From Chelativorans salis (GTDB taxonomy: Bacteria; Pseudomonadota; Alphaproteobacteria; Rhizobiales; Rhizobiaceae): 64,000 nucleotides of DNA. Below the pieces are notes generated by a model. The model worked only from the letters and a program-made list of their open reading frames with translations, ran no database searches and was not told the DNA's origin. The number at the start of each line of letters is the position of its first letter. Within the stretch, counting starts at the first letter, position 1. This document shows, piece after piece, positions 21,186-30,083 of this stretch. The position numbers and the translations under genes are program-made. The DNA is taken from NCBI RefSeq assembly GCF_025336525.1, contig NZ_JAOCZP010000007.1:62001-126000 (forward strand), in the 5' to 3' direction.

Positions 21186-21890
21186 ATGGCCGAGCACATC
21201 GTCGCCTCCTTTGATCAGGAGCTTGAGCATATCGACCGGCTCTTGCGCGACATGGGCGAGCTGGCCGGCTCGATGACCCAAGCGGCGACCCGGGCATTGC
21301 TCACTTCCGACAATGCGCTGGCGCAGCGCGTTGTCTCCGACGACACCATCATGGACGCCAAGCAGACCGAGCTCGATGAACGGGCCATCACGCTGATAGC
21401 CAAGCGCCAGCCGATGGCGCAGGACCTGCGCGCCGTCGTCGGCGCCATCCGCATGGCCTCCGATCTGGAGCGCATCGGCGATCTGGCAAAGAATATCGCC
21501 AAGCGTGTGGGCGCGGTCGGCCAGAGCGCAACGCCGCGCAAGCTTTCGCATTCGATCGACACCATGGCGTCGATGGTGCTCGCCCAGGTCAATGCGGTGG
21601 TCGACCGCTATGTGGCACGCAAGGCGTCTGACCTCGTGTCGCTACGCGACGAGGACGAGAAGATCGACATCCATTACACGTCGGTATTTCGCGAGCTTCT
21701 GACCTACATGATGGAAGATCCGCGCAACATCACCGCCTGCACCCATCTCCTGTTCTGCGCCAAGAACCTGGAGCGGGTGGGCGATCACGTGACCAACATC
21801 GCCGAAAACGCCTATTACATCCTGACAGGCGAGCAGCTTCCCGTGCAGCGGCCAAAGCTGGACGAGACGCAGATGACGGTCAAATCGTGA
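21186..21890 (+). CDS. phoU: Phosphate signalling protein PhoU
   Basis: A 234-residue all-helical protein with the two PhoU repeats. The characteristic stretches are MASDLERIGDLAKNIAKRV in the first half and CAKNLERVGDHVTNIAENAY in the second, each carrying the E-x-x-x-D metal motif. AAAAGGAG precedes the ATG. PhoU restrains Pho signalling when phosphate is plentiful. It is fifth in the operon. Confidence 0.93.
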   Translation: MAEHIVASFDQELEHIDRLLRDMGELAGSMTQAATRALLTSDNALAQRVVSDDTIMDAKQTELDERAITLIAKRQPMAQDLRAVVGAIRMASDLERIGDLAKNIAKRVGAVGQSATPRKLSHSIDTMASMVLAQVNAVVDRYVARKASDLVSLRDEDEKIDIHYTSVFRELLTYMMEDPRNITACTHLLFCAKNLERVGDHVTNIAENAYYILTGEQLPVQRPKLDETQMTVKS

Positions 21891-21909
21891 GGCGACGGAG
21901 GCTGTGCGT

Positions 21910-22599
21910 ATGATCGCTCCGAAGATCATGGTGGTGGAGGACGACGAGCCGCTTTCCGTGCTGCTGCGTTACAATCTCGAGGCCGAGGGCTACCAGGTCG
22001 AGGTGGTCACCCGCGGCGACGAGGCGGAGATGCGGCTGCAGGAGAACGTGCCCGACCTCCTCGTGCTCGACTGGATGGTGCCGGCGATCTCCGGCATTGA
22101 ACTGTGCCGTCGGCTCAGGATGCGGGCGGAAACGGAGCGCCTGCCCATCATCATGCTGACGGCGCGTGGCGAGGAAACCGACCGCGTGCGCGGGCTGTCC
22201 ACCGGCGCCGACGACTATCTCGTCAAGCCATTCTCGACACCCGAATTCATCGCCCGCGTGCGCGCGCTTCTGCGCCGCGCCAAGCCGGAGGTGCTGTCGA
22301 CGGTGCTCAAGGTGGGCGACATTGTGCTCGATCGCGAGGCGCACCGGGTCTATCGGCGCAAGAACGAGATCCGCCTCGGGCCGACCGAATTCCGCCTACT
22401 GGAATTCATGATGCAGCACCCCGGCCGCGTGTTCTCGCGAACCCAGCTTCTCGACAATGTGTGGGGCGAGACGATCTACATCGACGAGCGCACGGTCGAC
22501 GTTCATGTCGGGCGCCTGCGCAAAGCCGTAAACCAGGGCCGCCTGCCCGATGTCATCCGCACGATACGCGGCGCGGGATATGCGATCCGGGAATCTTAG
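21910..22599 (+). CDS. phoB: Phosphate response regulator PhoB
   Basis: A 229-residue OmpR/PhoB-type regulator. The receiver has the acidic pair in VVEDDEPLS and phospho-acceptor Asp54 (LLVLDWMVP). The C-terminal winged helix has the recognition region LLDNVWGETIYIDERTVDVH. The ATG at 21910 has GGAGG 8 bases upstream; a GTG at 21904 is in frame. It is the expected activator of the Pho box at 16421-16453. No phoR is present in the window. Confidence 0.92.
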   Translation: MIAPKIMVVEDDEPLSVLLRYNLEAEGYQVEVVTRGDEAEMRLQENVPDLLVLDWMVPAISGIELCRRLRMRAETERLPIIMLTARGEETDRVRGLSTGADDYLVKPFSTPEFIARVRALLRRAKPEVLSTVLKVGDIVLDREAHRVYRRKNEIRLGPTEFRLLEFMMQHPGRVFSRTQLLDNVWGETIYIDERTVDVHVGRLRKAVNQGRLPDVIRTIRGAGYAIRES

Positions 22600-22645
22600 A
22601 GCGCCGCACCTCCATCGGGGGCTGCGCTCCAGTCTTTGAACGCTC

Positions 22646-23413
22646 TTAAAAGATATCCTTGCGCTTGCGGATTTCCGCAAACACCGCCTCATCCGAAGCC
22701 CCTTCCATGCCGAGGTTGCGGCGGATCACCGGGTCGTACCAGCGCAGGAAGGGGTTGGTGGCCATCTCCTCGGCCAATGTGGTCGGCAGCGTTGGCTTGC
22801 CTTCGCTCCTCAGTTCCTCAACGCGTTTCGCCCGCTCCTTCAGCGCCGAGTTCGTGGGGTCGACCGACAGGGCGAAGCGCGCGTTGGCCTTCGTGTATTC
22901 GTGCCCGCAATAGATCACCGTCTCGAGCGGCAGCGCCGCGAGCTTCTTAAGCGAGTCCAGCATCACCGGCGGTTTGCCTTCGAACAGCCGTCCGCAGCCG
23001 AGCGCGAACAGCGTGTCGGCGGTAAAGGCGATGCCAGCATTGGCGAAGTGATAGGATATGTGACCAGCGGTATGCCCCGGCGTCTCGATCACCCGCGCTT
23101 CCTGCCGGCCAACGCGCACCGTGTCGCCTTCCTTCACACGCCGATCGATGCCGGGAATCTTGTCTGCCTCCGCGGCCGGCCCGACGATGGCGAGCTTGAA
23201 GCGCTCCTTCAGCGCCAGGTTTGCCTCCACGTGGTCGCCATGATGATGCGTTGTCAGGATCATCGTGGGCGTCCAGCCCGTGCGCTCGATCGCCTCGAGG
23301 ATGGGCTGTTCTTCCGGCGCATCGATCAGCGCCGTTTCCCCGGTCTCGCTGTCGCGGGCGAGGATGCCGAAGTTGTCGCTGCGGCACATAAACTGTTCGA
23401 TCTCGAGTGTCAT
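22646..23413 (-). CDS. gloB: Hydroxyacylglutathione hydrolase (glyoxalase II)
   Basis: A 255-residue metallo-beta-lactamase-fold enzyme. It hydrolyses S-lactoylglutathione to lactate and glutathione, the second step of methylglyoxal detoxification. The metal motif THHHGDH is at residues 55-61, further ligands are in ETPGHTAGH and FTADTLFALGCGR, and YCGHEYT follows. The C-terminal part has the family's NPFLR motif. The start follows GGAGG. It is convergent with phoB and divergent from the methyltransferase gene. Confidence 0.92.
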   Translation of the reverse strand: MTLEIEQFMCRSDNFGILARDSETGETALIDAPEEQPILEAIERTGWTPTMILTTHHHGDHVEANLALKERFKLAIVGPAAEADKIPGIDRRVKEGDTVRVGRQEARVIETPGHTAGHISYHFANAGIAFTADTLFALGCGRLFEGKPPVMLDSLKKLAALPLETVIYCGHEYTKANARFALSVDPTNSALKERAKRVEELRSEGKPTLPTTLAEEMATNPFLRWYDPVIRRNLGMEGASDEAVFAEIRKRKDIF

Positions 23414-23511
23414 GAGGGCCTCCGTGGGCCGAACGATAGGGCGGCAAAGACCGTTTGTCACCCACGACAAGGCACCTTGCGGTCACCACCCGCGATGCTT
23501 ACCGTCATCTC

Positions 23512-24282
23512 ATGAACGCGGACATCGTCGATCTCAGGGCCTTCTACGCCAGCCTGCTCGGCCGGCTGGCGGAGCGTTCCATCGCCATGGCTCTTTCCTC
23601 GATCTGGACCAAGTTGCCGGAGGAGCGGCTGGTCGGTCTCGGCTATACGGTGCCCTGGCTCGACCGTTTCGGGGCCGACGCCGAACGCGTCTTCGCCTTC
23701 ATGCCGGCTCGCCAGGGCGCGGTGAGGTGGCCCCCCGGCAAACCGTCGGCCACCGTGCTCGTCTTTGAGGAAGAGCTGCCGCTGTCCGATTCGTCGGTGG
23801 ATCGGATGCTTCTCGTCCACGCGCTGGAGCATGCGGAAAATCCGGAACAGATGCTCATGGAGATATGGCGCGTTCTGGCACCGGGCGGCCGTCTCGTGAT
23901 CGTCGTGCCCAATAGGCGCGGTCTGTGGGCCCGCTTCGAGCACACCCCCTTCGGCACGGGCCGGCCCTATTCGCGCGCGCAGCTCGTGGAGGCGCTGCGC
24001 AGCGCCAACTTCACTCCCGGTGCATGGGCTGACACGCTGCACTTTCCGCCAGCACGGCGGCGCTGGGTCATGCGCCTGCACGGCCCGCTGGAGCGCGCCG
24101 GCCGGCGCTTTTGGCCGCTCTTTGCCGGCGCCCTTGTTGTGGAGGCGGAAAAGCGCCTCTATCAGGGCCTGCCGGCCAGGACGCGCCGTTCGCGCCGCGC
24201 GCTGGTGCCGGTGCTGACCCCGCAGGGCGTGGCGGGTTTCGGCTCAGGCGCTGCGATGCGCGGCCGGGAAGGGGAGGGATAA
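23512..24282 (+). CDS. Class I SAM-dependent methyltransferase
   Basis: About 256 residues. The recognisable part is the second half of a Methyltransf_11-type fold: LPLSDSSVDRMLLVHALEH, then WRVLAPGGRLVIVVPNRRG. The N-terminal part (DIVDLRAFYASLLGRLAERS) is typical of an uncharacterised rhizobial methyltransferase usually found beside gloB. Start chosen by that N-terminal pattern; no ribosome site is visible. The substrate is unknown. Confidence 0.8.
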   Translation: MNADIVDLRAFYASLLGRLAERSIAMALSSIWTKLPEERLVGLGYTVPWLDRFGADAERVFAFMPARQGAVRWPPGKPSATVLVFEEELPLSDSSVDRMLLVHALEHAENPEQMLMEIWRVLAPGGRLVIVVPNRRGLWARFEHTPFGTGRPYSRAQLVEALRSANFTPGAWADTLHFPPARRRWVMRLHGPLERAGRRFWPLFAGALVVEAEKRLYQGLPARTRRSRRALVPVLTPQGVAGFGSGAAMRGREGEG

Positions 24283-24285
24283 GGT

Positions 24286-24305
24286 GGTGCGCGGTGCCGC
24301 GCACC
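24286..24305. terminator. Hairpin between convergent genes
   Basis: A perfect 9-base stem (GGTGCGCGG / CCGCGCACC) with a 2-base spacer between the convergent methyltransferase and metA genes. No T-tract is present. It could act as a bidirectional terminator or 3'-end stabiliser. Confidence 0.45.
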
Positions 24306-24320
24306 GGAAAGGTTCCGGCT

Positions 24321-25241
24321 TCACCGCCGGCCGATCTTCTCTATCTCGTAGGGGGTGGTCTGGTAGACCTGATTGATCCAGTTGGTAAAGAGCAGGTGGG
24401 CATGCGAGCGCCAGCGGTTGAGCGGGCGGCGCGCCGGATCGTTCTCAGGGAAGTAGTCGTGCGGCACGTTGGTGGGCACGCCGGCGGCTATATCGCGCTG
24501 ATACTCTTCATTGAGTGACGTCGAGTCGTATTCGATGTGGTTGAACATATAGAGCCGGTTACAGCTCGCTTCGGCAAGTAGACAGGGGCCGGTTTCATCC
24601 GACTCCATGAGCAGCTCCAGGTCCGGAAGAGAAGGAATGTCGGCAGTACGCACCTCGGTCCATCGCGAAACGGGAATGGCGAAGTCGTCCGAGAAGCCGG
24701 CCAGATAGGGAGAGGCGGGCGCGTTGTTGCGGTGACGGTAAACGCCGAAGGCCTTTTCCTCCAGGGTGTGCTTCGGAATGCGGTGGAAATGCCAGGCGGC
24801 GGCCATCGCCCCCCAGCAGATGAAGAAGGAGGAATGGACGTTGGATGTCGTCCAGTCGAAGATGCTCTCCAGTTCCTCCCAATACGTAACCTCCTCGAAA
24901 GGCAGGAGTTCCACGGGCGCGCCGGTGACGATGAACCCGTCGAACTTCCGTTCCGCTACCTCCTCCCATGTTTGGTAGAAGGAGATGAGATGGTCCTCGG
25001 GCGTGTTCTTGGAGCGGTGATTGCCGATGCGTACCAGCGTCAGCTCCACCTGAAGGGGCGTGGCGCCGATCAGCCGGGCGAATTGTGTCTCCGTGCGGAT
25101 CTTGTTGGGCATGAGGTTCAGTAGCCCGATCTGCAAGGGGCGGATGTCCTGACGCAGCGCCGTTTCTTCGCCCATGACCGACACACCCTCGCGCACGAGC
25201 ACGTCGCGGGCGGGAAGCTGGTCGGGGATCTTTATCGGCAT
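24321..25241 (-). CDS. metA: Homoserine O-acyltransferase MetA, probably acetyl-CoA type
   Basis: A 306-residue MetA-family enzyme acylating homoserine in methionine synthesis. The catalytic Cys142 lies in [13 protein letters not shown], with His and Glu further on. Residue 111 is Glu ([12 protein letters not shown]). In characterised MetA proteins, Glu at this position marks acetyl-CoA use and Gly marks succinyl-CoA use, so an acetyltransferase is predicted. The start [12 protein letters not shown] follows a GGAG site. The leader carries a SAM-II riboswitch and an intrinsic terminator, so expression should fall when S-adenosylmethionine is high. Confidence 0.92.
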   Translation of the reverse strand: MPIKIPDQLPARDVLVREGVSVMGEETALRQDIRPLQIGLLNLMPNKIRTETQFARLIGATPLQVELTLVRIGNHRSKNTPEDHLISFYQTWEEVAERKFDGFIVTGAPVELLPFEEVTYWEELESIFDWTTSNVHSSFFICWGAMAAAWHFHRIPKHTLEEKAFGVYRHRNNAPASPYLAGFSDDFAIPVSRWTEVRTADIPSLPDLELLMESDETGPCLLAEASCNRLYMFNHIEYDSTSLNEEYQRDIAAGVPTNVPHDYFPENDPARRPLNRWRSHAHLLFTNWINQVYQTTPYEIEKIGRR

Positions 25242-25253
25242 GGCGCAGGCTCC

Positions 25254-25289
25254 AAATAAAAAGACCGGCGGCGAAATCGCGGCCGGTCT
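25254..25289 (-). terminator. metA: Intrinsic terminator in the metA leader
   Basis: Reading the minus strand, an AGACCGGC arm pairs with GCCGGTCT, with an inner GCGA/TCGC stem, followed by TTTTTATTT. It ends about 12 bases before the metA start. Its 5' arm contains GACCGGCC, complementary to GGCCGGTC inside the upstream aptamer, so aptamer folding and terminator formation may be linked. Confidence 0.8.
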
Positions 25290-25309
25290 CAGCGGATTTT
25301 GCATCCCTC

Positions 25310-25364
25310 GGCCTTTTAGCGACTTGTTTTACGTGGCTGCAAGCCGACCGGCCAAATCACCACG
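25310..25364 (-). promoter_or_regulatory. SAM-II riboswitch upstream of metA
   Basis: The minus strand carries the conserved SAM-II elements in order: a CGTGGT stem arm followed by GATTT, the TTGCAGCCACG segment closing the stem, a short A-rich stretch, then GCTAAAAGGCC. The final GGCC can pair with GGCC in the first loop to make the pseudoknot. SAM-II riboswitches control metA and related genes in Rhizobiales, so placement supports the call. A terminator follows before the metA start. Confidence 0.88.
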
Positions 25365-25451
25365 GAATGGTGCCTTTTAAGCCGGACAACCCTTTGCGTC
25401 AATGCGGTTAATGGACTAAAGCAGGCGGCTTCGATTGTTTGGAACCATCCG

Positions 25452-26552
25452 ATGAGCCCGCTCGACCGTCCGCAACCAAAACCCGGCATCCTGGATATCG
25501 CAGCCTATGTTCCCGGCCGTGAAGGCGCGCCGGGCGTGGCAAAGGTTTGGAAGCTGTCCTCCAACGAGACACCGCTCGGCCCTTCGCCGGCGGCGCTTGA
25601 AGCTATTCAGGCGGCGGGACGCCATGTGGAACTTTATCCCGACGGTTCGGCCACAAAGCTGCGTGAGGCGATCGCCGAGGCGCATGGCCTCAATCCGGCG
25701 AACATCCTCTGCTCCAACGGTTCAGACGAGCTTTTGGGCCTGCTCGCTCAGACCTACCTGAAACCCGGCGACGAGGGCGTTTTCTCCGAGCATGGCTTCC
25801 TCGTCTACCGCATCCAGATCCTTGCCGCCGGCGCCACGCCGGTGGTGGCGAAGGAGACGGACGAGCGCGCCGACGTCGACGCTCTCCTGGCGGTGGTCAC
25901 GGAGCGCACGAAGATTGTCTTCCTCGCCAATCCCAACAACCCCACCGGCACCTATTTGCCCGTGGACGAGGTGCGCCGCCTGCGCGCCGGCCTGCCGAAG
26001 CATGTGCTCCTGGTGCTCGATGCAGCCTACGCGGAATATGTGCGCCGCAACGACTACGAGGCAGGCATCGAGCTGGTGTCGTCGTCTGACAACGTCGTCA
26101 TGACGCGCACCTTCTCCAAGATCTACGGCTTGGCGGGTCTGCGGGTCGGCTGGATGTACGCGCCGACGCATGTGATCGATGCGGTGAACCGCGTGCGCGG
26201 GCCCTTCAACATCAATGCTCTTGGCATCGAAGCTGGCGCCGCAGCCATCCGCGACAAGGCGCATGTCGAGCAAGCCGTCGCTCATAACGAAACGTGGCGC
26301 GTCTGGCTGACGGAGGAGTTGACCAAGCTCGGCCTAAGGGTGACGCCGAGCATCGGCAACTTCCTGCTTATCCACTTTGCCGAAGACGACGGCAAGACGG
26401 CGGCGGAGGCAGACACCTTCCTCACAGCCCGCGGCTTCGTCCTGCGCCGCGTCACCGCCTATGGCTTCCCCAATGCCCTGCGCATGACGGTGGGGCCGGA
26501 AGAAGCCAATCGCGGTGTCGTCTCGGCACTCGCCGAATTCCTGAACGGTTAA
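25452..26552 (+). CDS. hisC: Histidinol-phosphate aminotransferase
   Basis: A 366-residue fold-type I PLP enzyme. It transfers an amino group to imidazole-acetol phosphate in histidine synthesis, and may also serve aromatic amino acids. Substrate-side motifs are [38 protein letters not shown] and DAAYAEY; the PLP Lys is K223 in [15 protein letters not shown]. It is divergent from metA and followed after 4 bases by the prephenate/arogenate dehydrogenase gene, a pairing that suggests a role in tyrosine or phenylalanine synthesis. Confidence 0.92.
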   Translation: MSPLDRPQPKPGILDIAAYVPGREGAPGVAKVWKLSSNETPLGPSPAALEAIQAAGRHVELYPDGSATKLREAIAEAHGLNPANILCSNGSDELLGLLAQTYLKPGDEGVFSEHGFLVYRIQILAAGATPVVAKETDERADVDALLAVVTERTKIVFLANPNNPTGTYLPVDEVRRLRAGLPKHVLLVLDAAYAEYVRRNDYEAGIELVSSSDNVVMTRTFSKIYGLAGLRVGWMYAPTHVIDAVNRVRGPFNINALGIEAGAAAIRDKAHVEQAVAHNETWRVWLTEELTKLGLRVTPSIGNFLLIHFAEDDGKTAAEADTFLTARGFVLRRVTAYGFPNALRMTVGPEEANRGVVSALAEFLNG

Positions 26553-26556
26553 GACT

Positions 26557-27504
26557 GTGCCCGAACCTCTCTTTCAGAAAATCGCCCTCGTCGGCATCGG
26601 CCTAGTCGGCTCTTCGCTCGCCCGCGTCATCCGCCGCGAGCGCATGGCGGGCACGTTGAGCATCGCCACCCGCCGCGCCGAGACGCTCGCCCGCGCCCAA
26701 GAACTCGGCCTCGGCGACGAATACTTCTTGGATGCTGCCGAAGCGGTCCGCGACGCCGATCTGGTCGTTATTTCCGTGCCCGTGGGTGCCTCGGGCGCGG
26801 TTGCCGCCGAGATCGCTGCAGGCCTGAAGCCCGGCGCCATCGTCACCGATGCCGGTTCGACGAAAACCTCGGTTATCCGCGAGGTAACCTCCTTTATCCC
26901 GGAGAACGTCCACTTTATCCCCGGCCACCCCATCGCCGGTACGGAGCATTCCGGCCCCGGTGCGGGCTTTGCCGAGCTTTTCGAGGAGCGCTGGTGCATC
27001 CTCACGCCGCTGCCCGACACGGATGCCGAGGCGCAGGCAAAACTCACCCGCTTCTGGGAAGGCTGCGGCTCGCGCGTCGATACGATGGATCCGGAGCACC
27101 ACGACATGGTGCTGGCCATCGTCTCCCACCTGCCGCACATCATCGCCTACAACATCGTCGGCACGGCGGATGACCTGGAGGCGGTCACCAAGTCCGAGGT
27201 CATCAAATACTCCGCCTCCGGCTTCCGCGACTTCACCCGGCTTGCCGCCTCCGACCCCACCATGTGGCGCGACGTATGTCTGCACAACCGCGATGCCATT
27301 CTTGAGATGTTGGCGCGGTTTTCGGAGGACCTGTCGGCCCTGCAACGCGCCATCCGCTGGGGCGACGGCGACAAGCTGTTCGACCTTTTTACCCGCACCC
27401 GCGATATCCGCCGCTCGATCATCGAGGCAGGTCAGGAGGTCGACGTGCCAGACTTCGGTCGACACGTCCTTGCCCATCCGAAACCGGAATCAGAGAGCGC
27501 CTAG
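26557..27504 (+). CDS. Prephenate/arogenate dehydrogenase family protein
   Basis: A 315-residue TyrA-type dehydrogenase. The N-terminal Rossmann motif is VGIGLVGSSLARVI, followed by TDAGSTKTSVI and the catalytic GHPIAGTEHSG, with the C-terminal dimerisation helices containing AIVSHLPHIIAYN. It oxidatively decarboxylates prephenate or arogenate in tyrosine synthesis; the preferred substrate is not evident. The start is a GTG 4 bases after hisC. There is no fused chorismate mutase or ACT domain. Confidence 0.9.
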   Translation: MPEPLFQKIALVGIGLVGSSLARVIRRERMAGTLSIATRRAETLARAQELGLGDEYFLDAAEAVRDADLVVISVPVGASGAVAAEIAAGLKPGAIVTDAGSTKTSVIREVTSFIPENVHFIPGHPIAGTEHSGPGAGFAELFEERWCILTPLPDTDAEAQAKLTRFWEGCGSRVDTMDPEHHDMVLAIVSHLPHIIAYNIVGTADDLEAVTKSEVIKYSASGFRDFTRLAASDPTMWRDVCLHNRDAILEMLARFSEDLSALQRAIRWGDGDKLFDLFTRTRDIRRSIIEAGQEVDVPDFGRHVLAHPKPESESA

Positions 27505-27544
27505 TCTAGATCGGACCACCGTCCCTCCAATCCTTTGCGCCGCC

Positions 27545-27586
27545 GCAATTCCGGGCGGAAACCGGTTCCCACTTTCCTGGAATTGC
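27545..27586. repeat. Intergenic palindromic repeat-like element
   Basis: GCAATTCC at 27545-27552 and GGAATTGC at 27579-27586 bracket a 26-base interior with its own CGGAAACCGGTTCC-type symmetry. From memory, similar GGAATTGC-ended palindromes are frequent between genes in Mesorhizobium and relatives; I cannot count copies here. It lies between convergent genes and could act as a 3' hairpin. Confidence 0.5.
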
Positions 27587-27587
27587 C

Positions 27588-28571
27588 CTAAATCGGCGGG
27601 ATTTTGCCTAGCGGAATGAAGCCGGCGAAGACGCGGCTGCGGGATATGCGAAGCTGAAGCGGCGTGTCGCCGAGGCCGCTGAAGGCGGCGGCCGCGGTTG
27701 TGATCTCATCGCGTGCATCGGGAAAGATCTGGGCAAGATATCGCCCTACCGCGACGGGGTCTTTCACACGGACCGCAAGCTCGGCATCGATCAGGCCATT
27801 CGCGTCGATCGCCACCGGCCCCGAAAGCGCAAAGCTGGCCTCGTCGCCAGCGATAGCCACTGCCAGTTCGTGGATCGTGCCCGACTGACCTCGCAGGTCC
27901 AGCGGATCGTCGTCAAGCAGGGAAAGGCCCTCATTGAGGGTCATACGTATCCGGCCGTCGAGAGGCGGCAGGTCGGGCGCCGCGCGTTTATCAAGCGCGA
28001 GCCTGTTGAAGCTGGCCGCCGCCTCCAGATCGGCTTCCTGCGGCCGCGCATGAAACTGCACGGCTTTAGCCGTGGCCAGCGGCGTATTGTCACCTTCCTC
28101 ATAGGAAAGCACCACCTGCCTACCCTCGACGGACAGGCGCTCGGGCAACGGGTGGGCGAGACGGGTGCTGGCGCGCAGGTTCTCCCAACGCGCCTCCAGC
28201 GCTGCGGCGAACGGTAGCCTGATCGTCGCTGGCCCGTCCAGTTCGCCGACGACGCGGAAGGGCTGATAGACCTGGGCGGCGGAACGCAAGGCGCCGGCGC
28301 GTACGGAGATCCCGCCTTTGCGGTTCTCGTAGAACACGCTGCGGCAGAACAGGCCGATGCGGAAAGGATAGCCCTTTGCCTCCGGCTCCTCGCAGAAAGC
28401 GCGCACACCGTTGCCGTTGAGCGTGGCGACGGTTTCGGCCGTCCGTTGCTCAAGCGCGCGCGCCAGATAGAACCAGGTGGCTGTATAGGTAAGCACGGCG
28501 ACGGCTATGGCTGCTGCCAGCAAAAACATGCGGCGGGCAAAGCGTGATCCTCCTCCCGTGCTTGACGCCAT
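27588..28571 (-). CDS. DUF2125 family membrane-anchored protein
   Basis: A 327-residue protein with one N-terminal membrane segment (about 15-35) and a large extracytoplasmic part containing CEEPEAKGYPFRIGLFCRS, a marker of the alphaproteobacterial DUF2125 family (PF09898). The ATG at 28571 has GGAGG 6 bases upstream; the ATG at 28577 overlaps that site. The function is unknown; repeated lipid-binding-like beta stretches suggest an envelope role. It is divergent from the ChaC gene. Confidence 0.83.
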   Translation of the reverse strand: MASSTGGGSRFARRMFLLAAAIAVAVLTYTATWFYLARALEQRTAETVATLNGNGVRAFCEEPEAKGYPFRIGLFCRSVFYENRKGGISVRAGALRSAAQVYQPFRVVGELDGPATIRLPFAAALEARWENLRASTRLAHPLPERLSVEGRQVVLSYEEGDNTPLATAKAVQFHARPQEADLEAAASFNRLALDKRAAPDLPPLDGRIRMTLNEGLSLLDDDPLDLRGQSGTIHELAVAIAGDEASFALSGPVAIDANGLIDAELAVRVKDPVAVGRYLAQIFPDARDEITTAAAAFSGLGDTPLQLRISRSRVFAGFIPLGKIPPI

Positions 28572-28636
28572 CGCCATCCTCCAGCTACCCGATTGCTAAC
28601 CTGCCCTGCATGGGCGAAAGCAGACATCAGGTGGAA

Positions 28637-29155
28637 ATGGACGATTTTTGGGTGTTTGGCTACGGCTCGCTGATGTGGCGGCCCGGTTTTGCCCATGTTG
28701 AAACCAGGAAAGCGCGGCTTTTCGGCTATCGCAGGGCGCTATGCGTGCATTCGCATGTGCATCGCGGCACGCCCGACCGGCCGGGCCTCGTGCTCGGGCT
28801 CGACCGCGGGGGCTCCTGCCTCGGCATGGTCTTCCGCGTGCCGGGAGAACTGTCGGATGAGGTGATCGCCTATCTGCGCGAGCGTGAACTGGTGACGAAC
28901 GTCTATCTGGAACGCCGCCTTTCCGTGCGGCTTCAGGATGGGCCGGTGGTCGAGGCGCTCACCTATGTCGTCGACCGCGCCCATCCGCAATATGCCGGCC
29001 GCCTCGACACGGAGCACGCCGCGCAGAGGGTCTACGGCGCTGTCGGCCAGTCCGGCCGAAACGAGGAATACGTGATCAACACCGTTGAGCATCTGAAGGC
29101 GCTCGGCATCCAGGACCAGTGGCTGGAAACGGTGGCGGCGCGGATCACGCGATAG
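28637..29155 (+). CDS. ChaC-type gamma-glutamylcyclotransferase
   Basis: About 172 residues. The family signature FWVFGYGSLMWRPGF opens the protein. HVHRGTPDRPGLVLGLDRGG forms the substrate loop and the region YLRERELVTNVYLER carries the catalytic Glu. ChaC enzymes cleave glutathione to 5-oxoproline and Cys-Gly in the cytosol. The ATG at 28637 fits the family start; the ATG at 28610 would add nine residues. Confidence 0.85.
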   Translation: MDDFWVFGYGSLMWRPGFAHVETRKARLFGYRRALCVHSHVHRGTPDRPGLVLGLDRGGSCLGMVFRVPGELSDEVIAYLRERELVTNVYLERRLSVRLQDGPVVEALTYVVDRAHPQYAGRLDTEHAAQRVYGAVGQSGRNEEYVINTVEHLKALGIQDQWLETVAARITR

Positions 29156-29175
29156 CCTTCACACGCCCGGAGCGG

Positions 29176-29982
29176 CTAGTCCTTCGTCAATACGCCTTCG
29201 GTCTTCACGCCAAGTTCTGCCAGCCTTCGCCGCGCCGTCTCCGGCAGCGGCGGCGGGTTAGGCTCCCCGGCCGCCTGCACCAGCAAAGCGTCGCAAGCCG
29301 CCTCGGTCTCGCGGATCAGGCGCTCCTGAAAGTCCTCGCGCGAAAGGCCAGGTTCAATGGGCGGCAGGAAACGGGCTCGGATGGTGCCCGGGTAGCGCAG
29401 GAACTTGCGCCGCGGCCAGTGGAGGCCCGCCACATGCGCGACCGGCACCACCGGCACATTGAGCTGCTTGTAGAGTTCGACGATGCCATATTTGTAGGCC
29501 GGCTCCGCGCCCGGCGGCCGTCGTGTGCCTTCAGGATAGATGATGAGTTGTCGGTTTTCCTTAAGGCGCTCGCGAGCGATCCGGACTGCTTGTCTGAGGG
29601 CCTTGGAGCGGCTGCCCCGGTCGATGGGAATCATGCGCATCTTGGCCACGTACCAGCCGAAGAGCGGAATCCACATCAACTCCCTCTTCAGGATGTAGAT
29701 CGCGTCAGGGATGTAGGGCAGGAACGCTATGGTGTCCCAGAACGACTGGTGCTTGGGCGCGACGATGCACGGGCCGTCGGGCAGGTTCTCCAGGCCCGAG
29801 AACTCCGCATGCGCCCCTGCCAGCACCTTGTGCAGCCACAGACTGGAGGCAGCCCACACCTTGGGCACGAACCACGCTTTCCTGCGCGGCAGCGCGAAGT
29901 AGAGCGGCGTCCAGAAGATCATCTGGATGATCAGGTTCAGATAGAACGCGACGTTGAATGCCAGGGAGCGGACGATGAGCAT
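29176..29982 (-). CDS. 1-acylglycerol-3-phosphate acyltransferase (PlsC family)
   Basis: A 268-residue membrane-associated acyltransferase. N-terminal hydrophobic segments (about 5-32) precede the catalytic HQSFWD motif (His78 to Asp83) and the substrate motif IIYPEGTRRPPG, with a PVVPVAH stretch later. It probably makes phosphatidic acid from lysophosphatidic acid, but PlsC paralogs with other acceptors exist. The next gene upstream on the same strand is a YdcF-like protein 100 bases away. Confidence 0.88.
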   Translation of the reverse strand: MLIVRSLAFNVAFYLNLIIQMIFWTPLYFALPRRKAWFVPKVWAASSLWLHKVLAGAHAEFSGLENLPDGPCIVAPKHQSFWDTIAFLPYIPDAIYILKRELMWIPLFGWYVAKMRMIPIDRGSRSKALRQAVRIARERLKENRQLIIYPEGTRRPPGAEPAYKYGIVELYKQLNVPVVPVAHVAGLHWPRRKFLRYPGTIRARFLPPIEPGLSREDFQERLIRETEAACDALLVQAAGEPNPPPLPETARRRLAELGVKTEGVLTKD

Positions 29983-30083
29983 GCGTGAATTCCAGATCGA
30001 AGGCGCACAGCGCCCGTTGGCCGTTGGTTACCCCAAGCGCGCCGATTGGCAAAGTCTGCAAAGGAGAGAATGAAAAAGACCGC

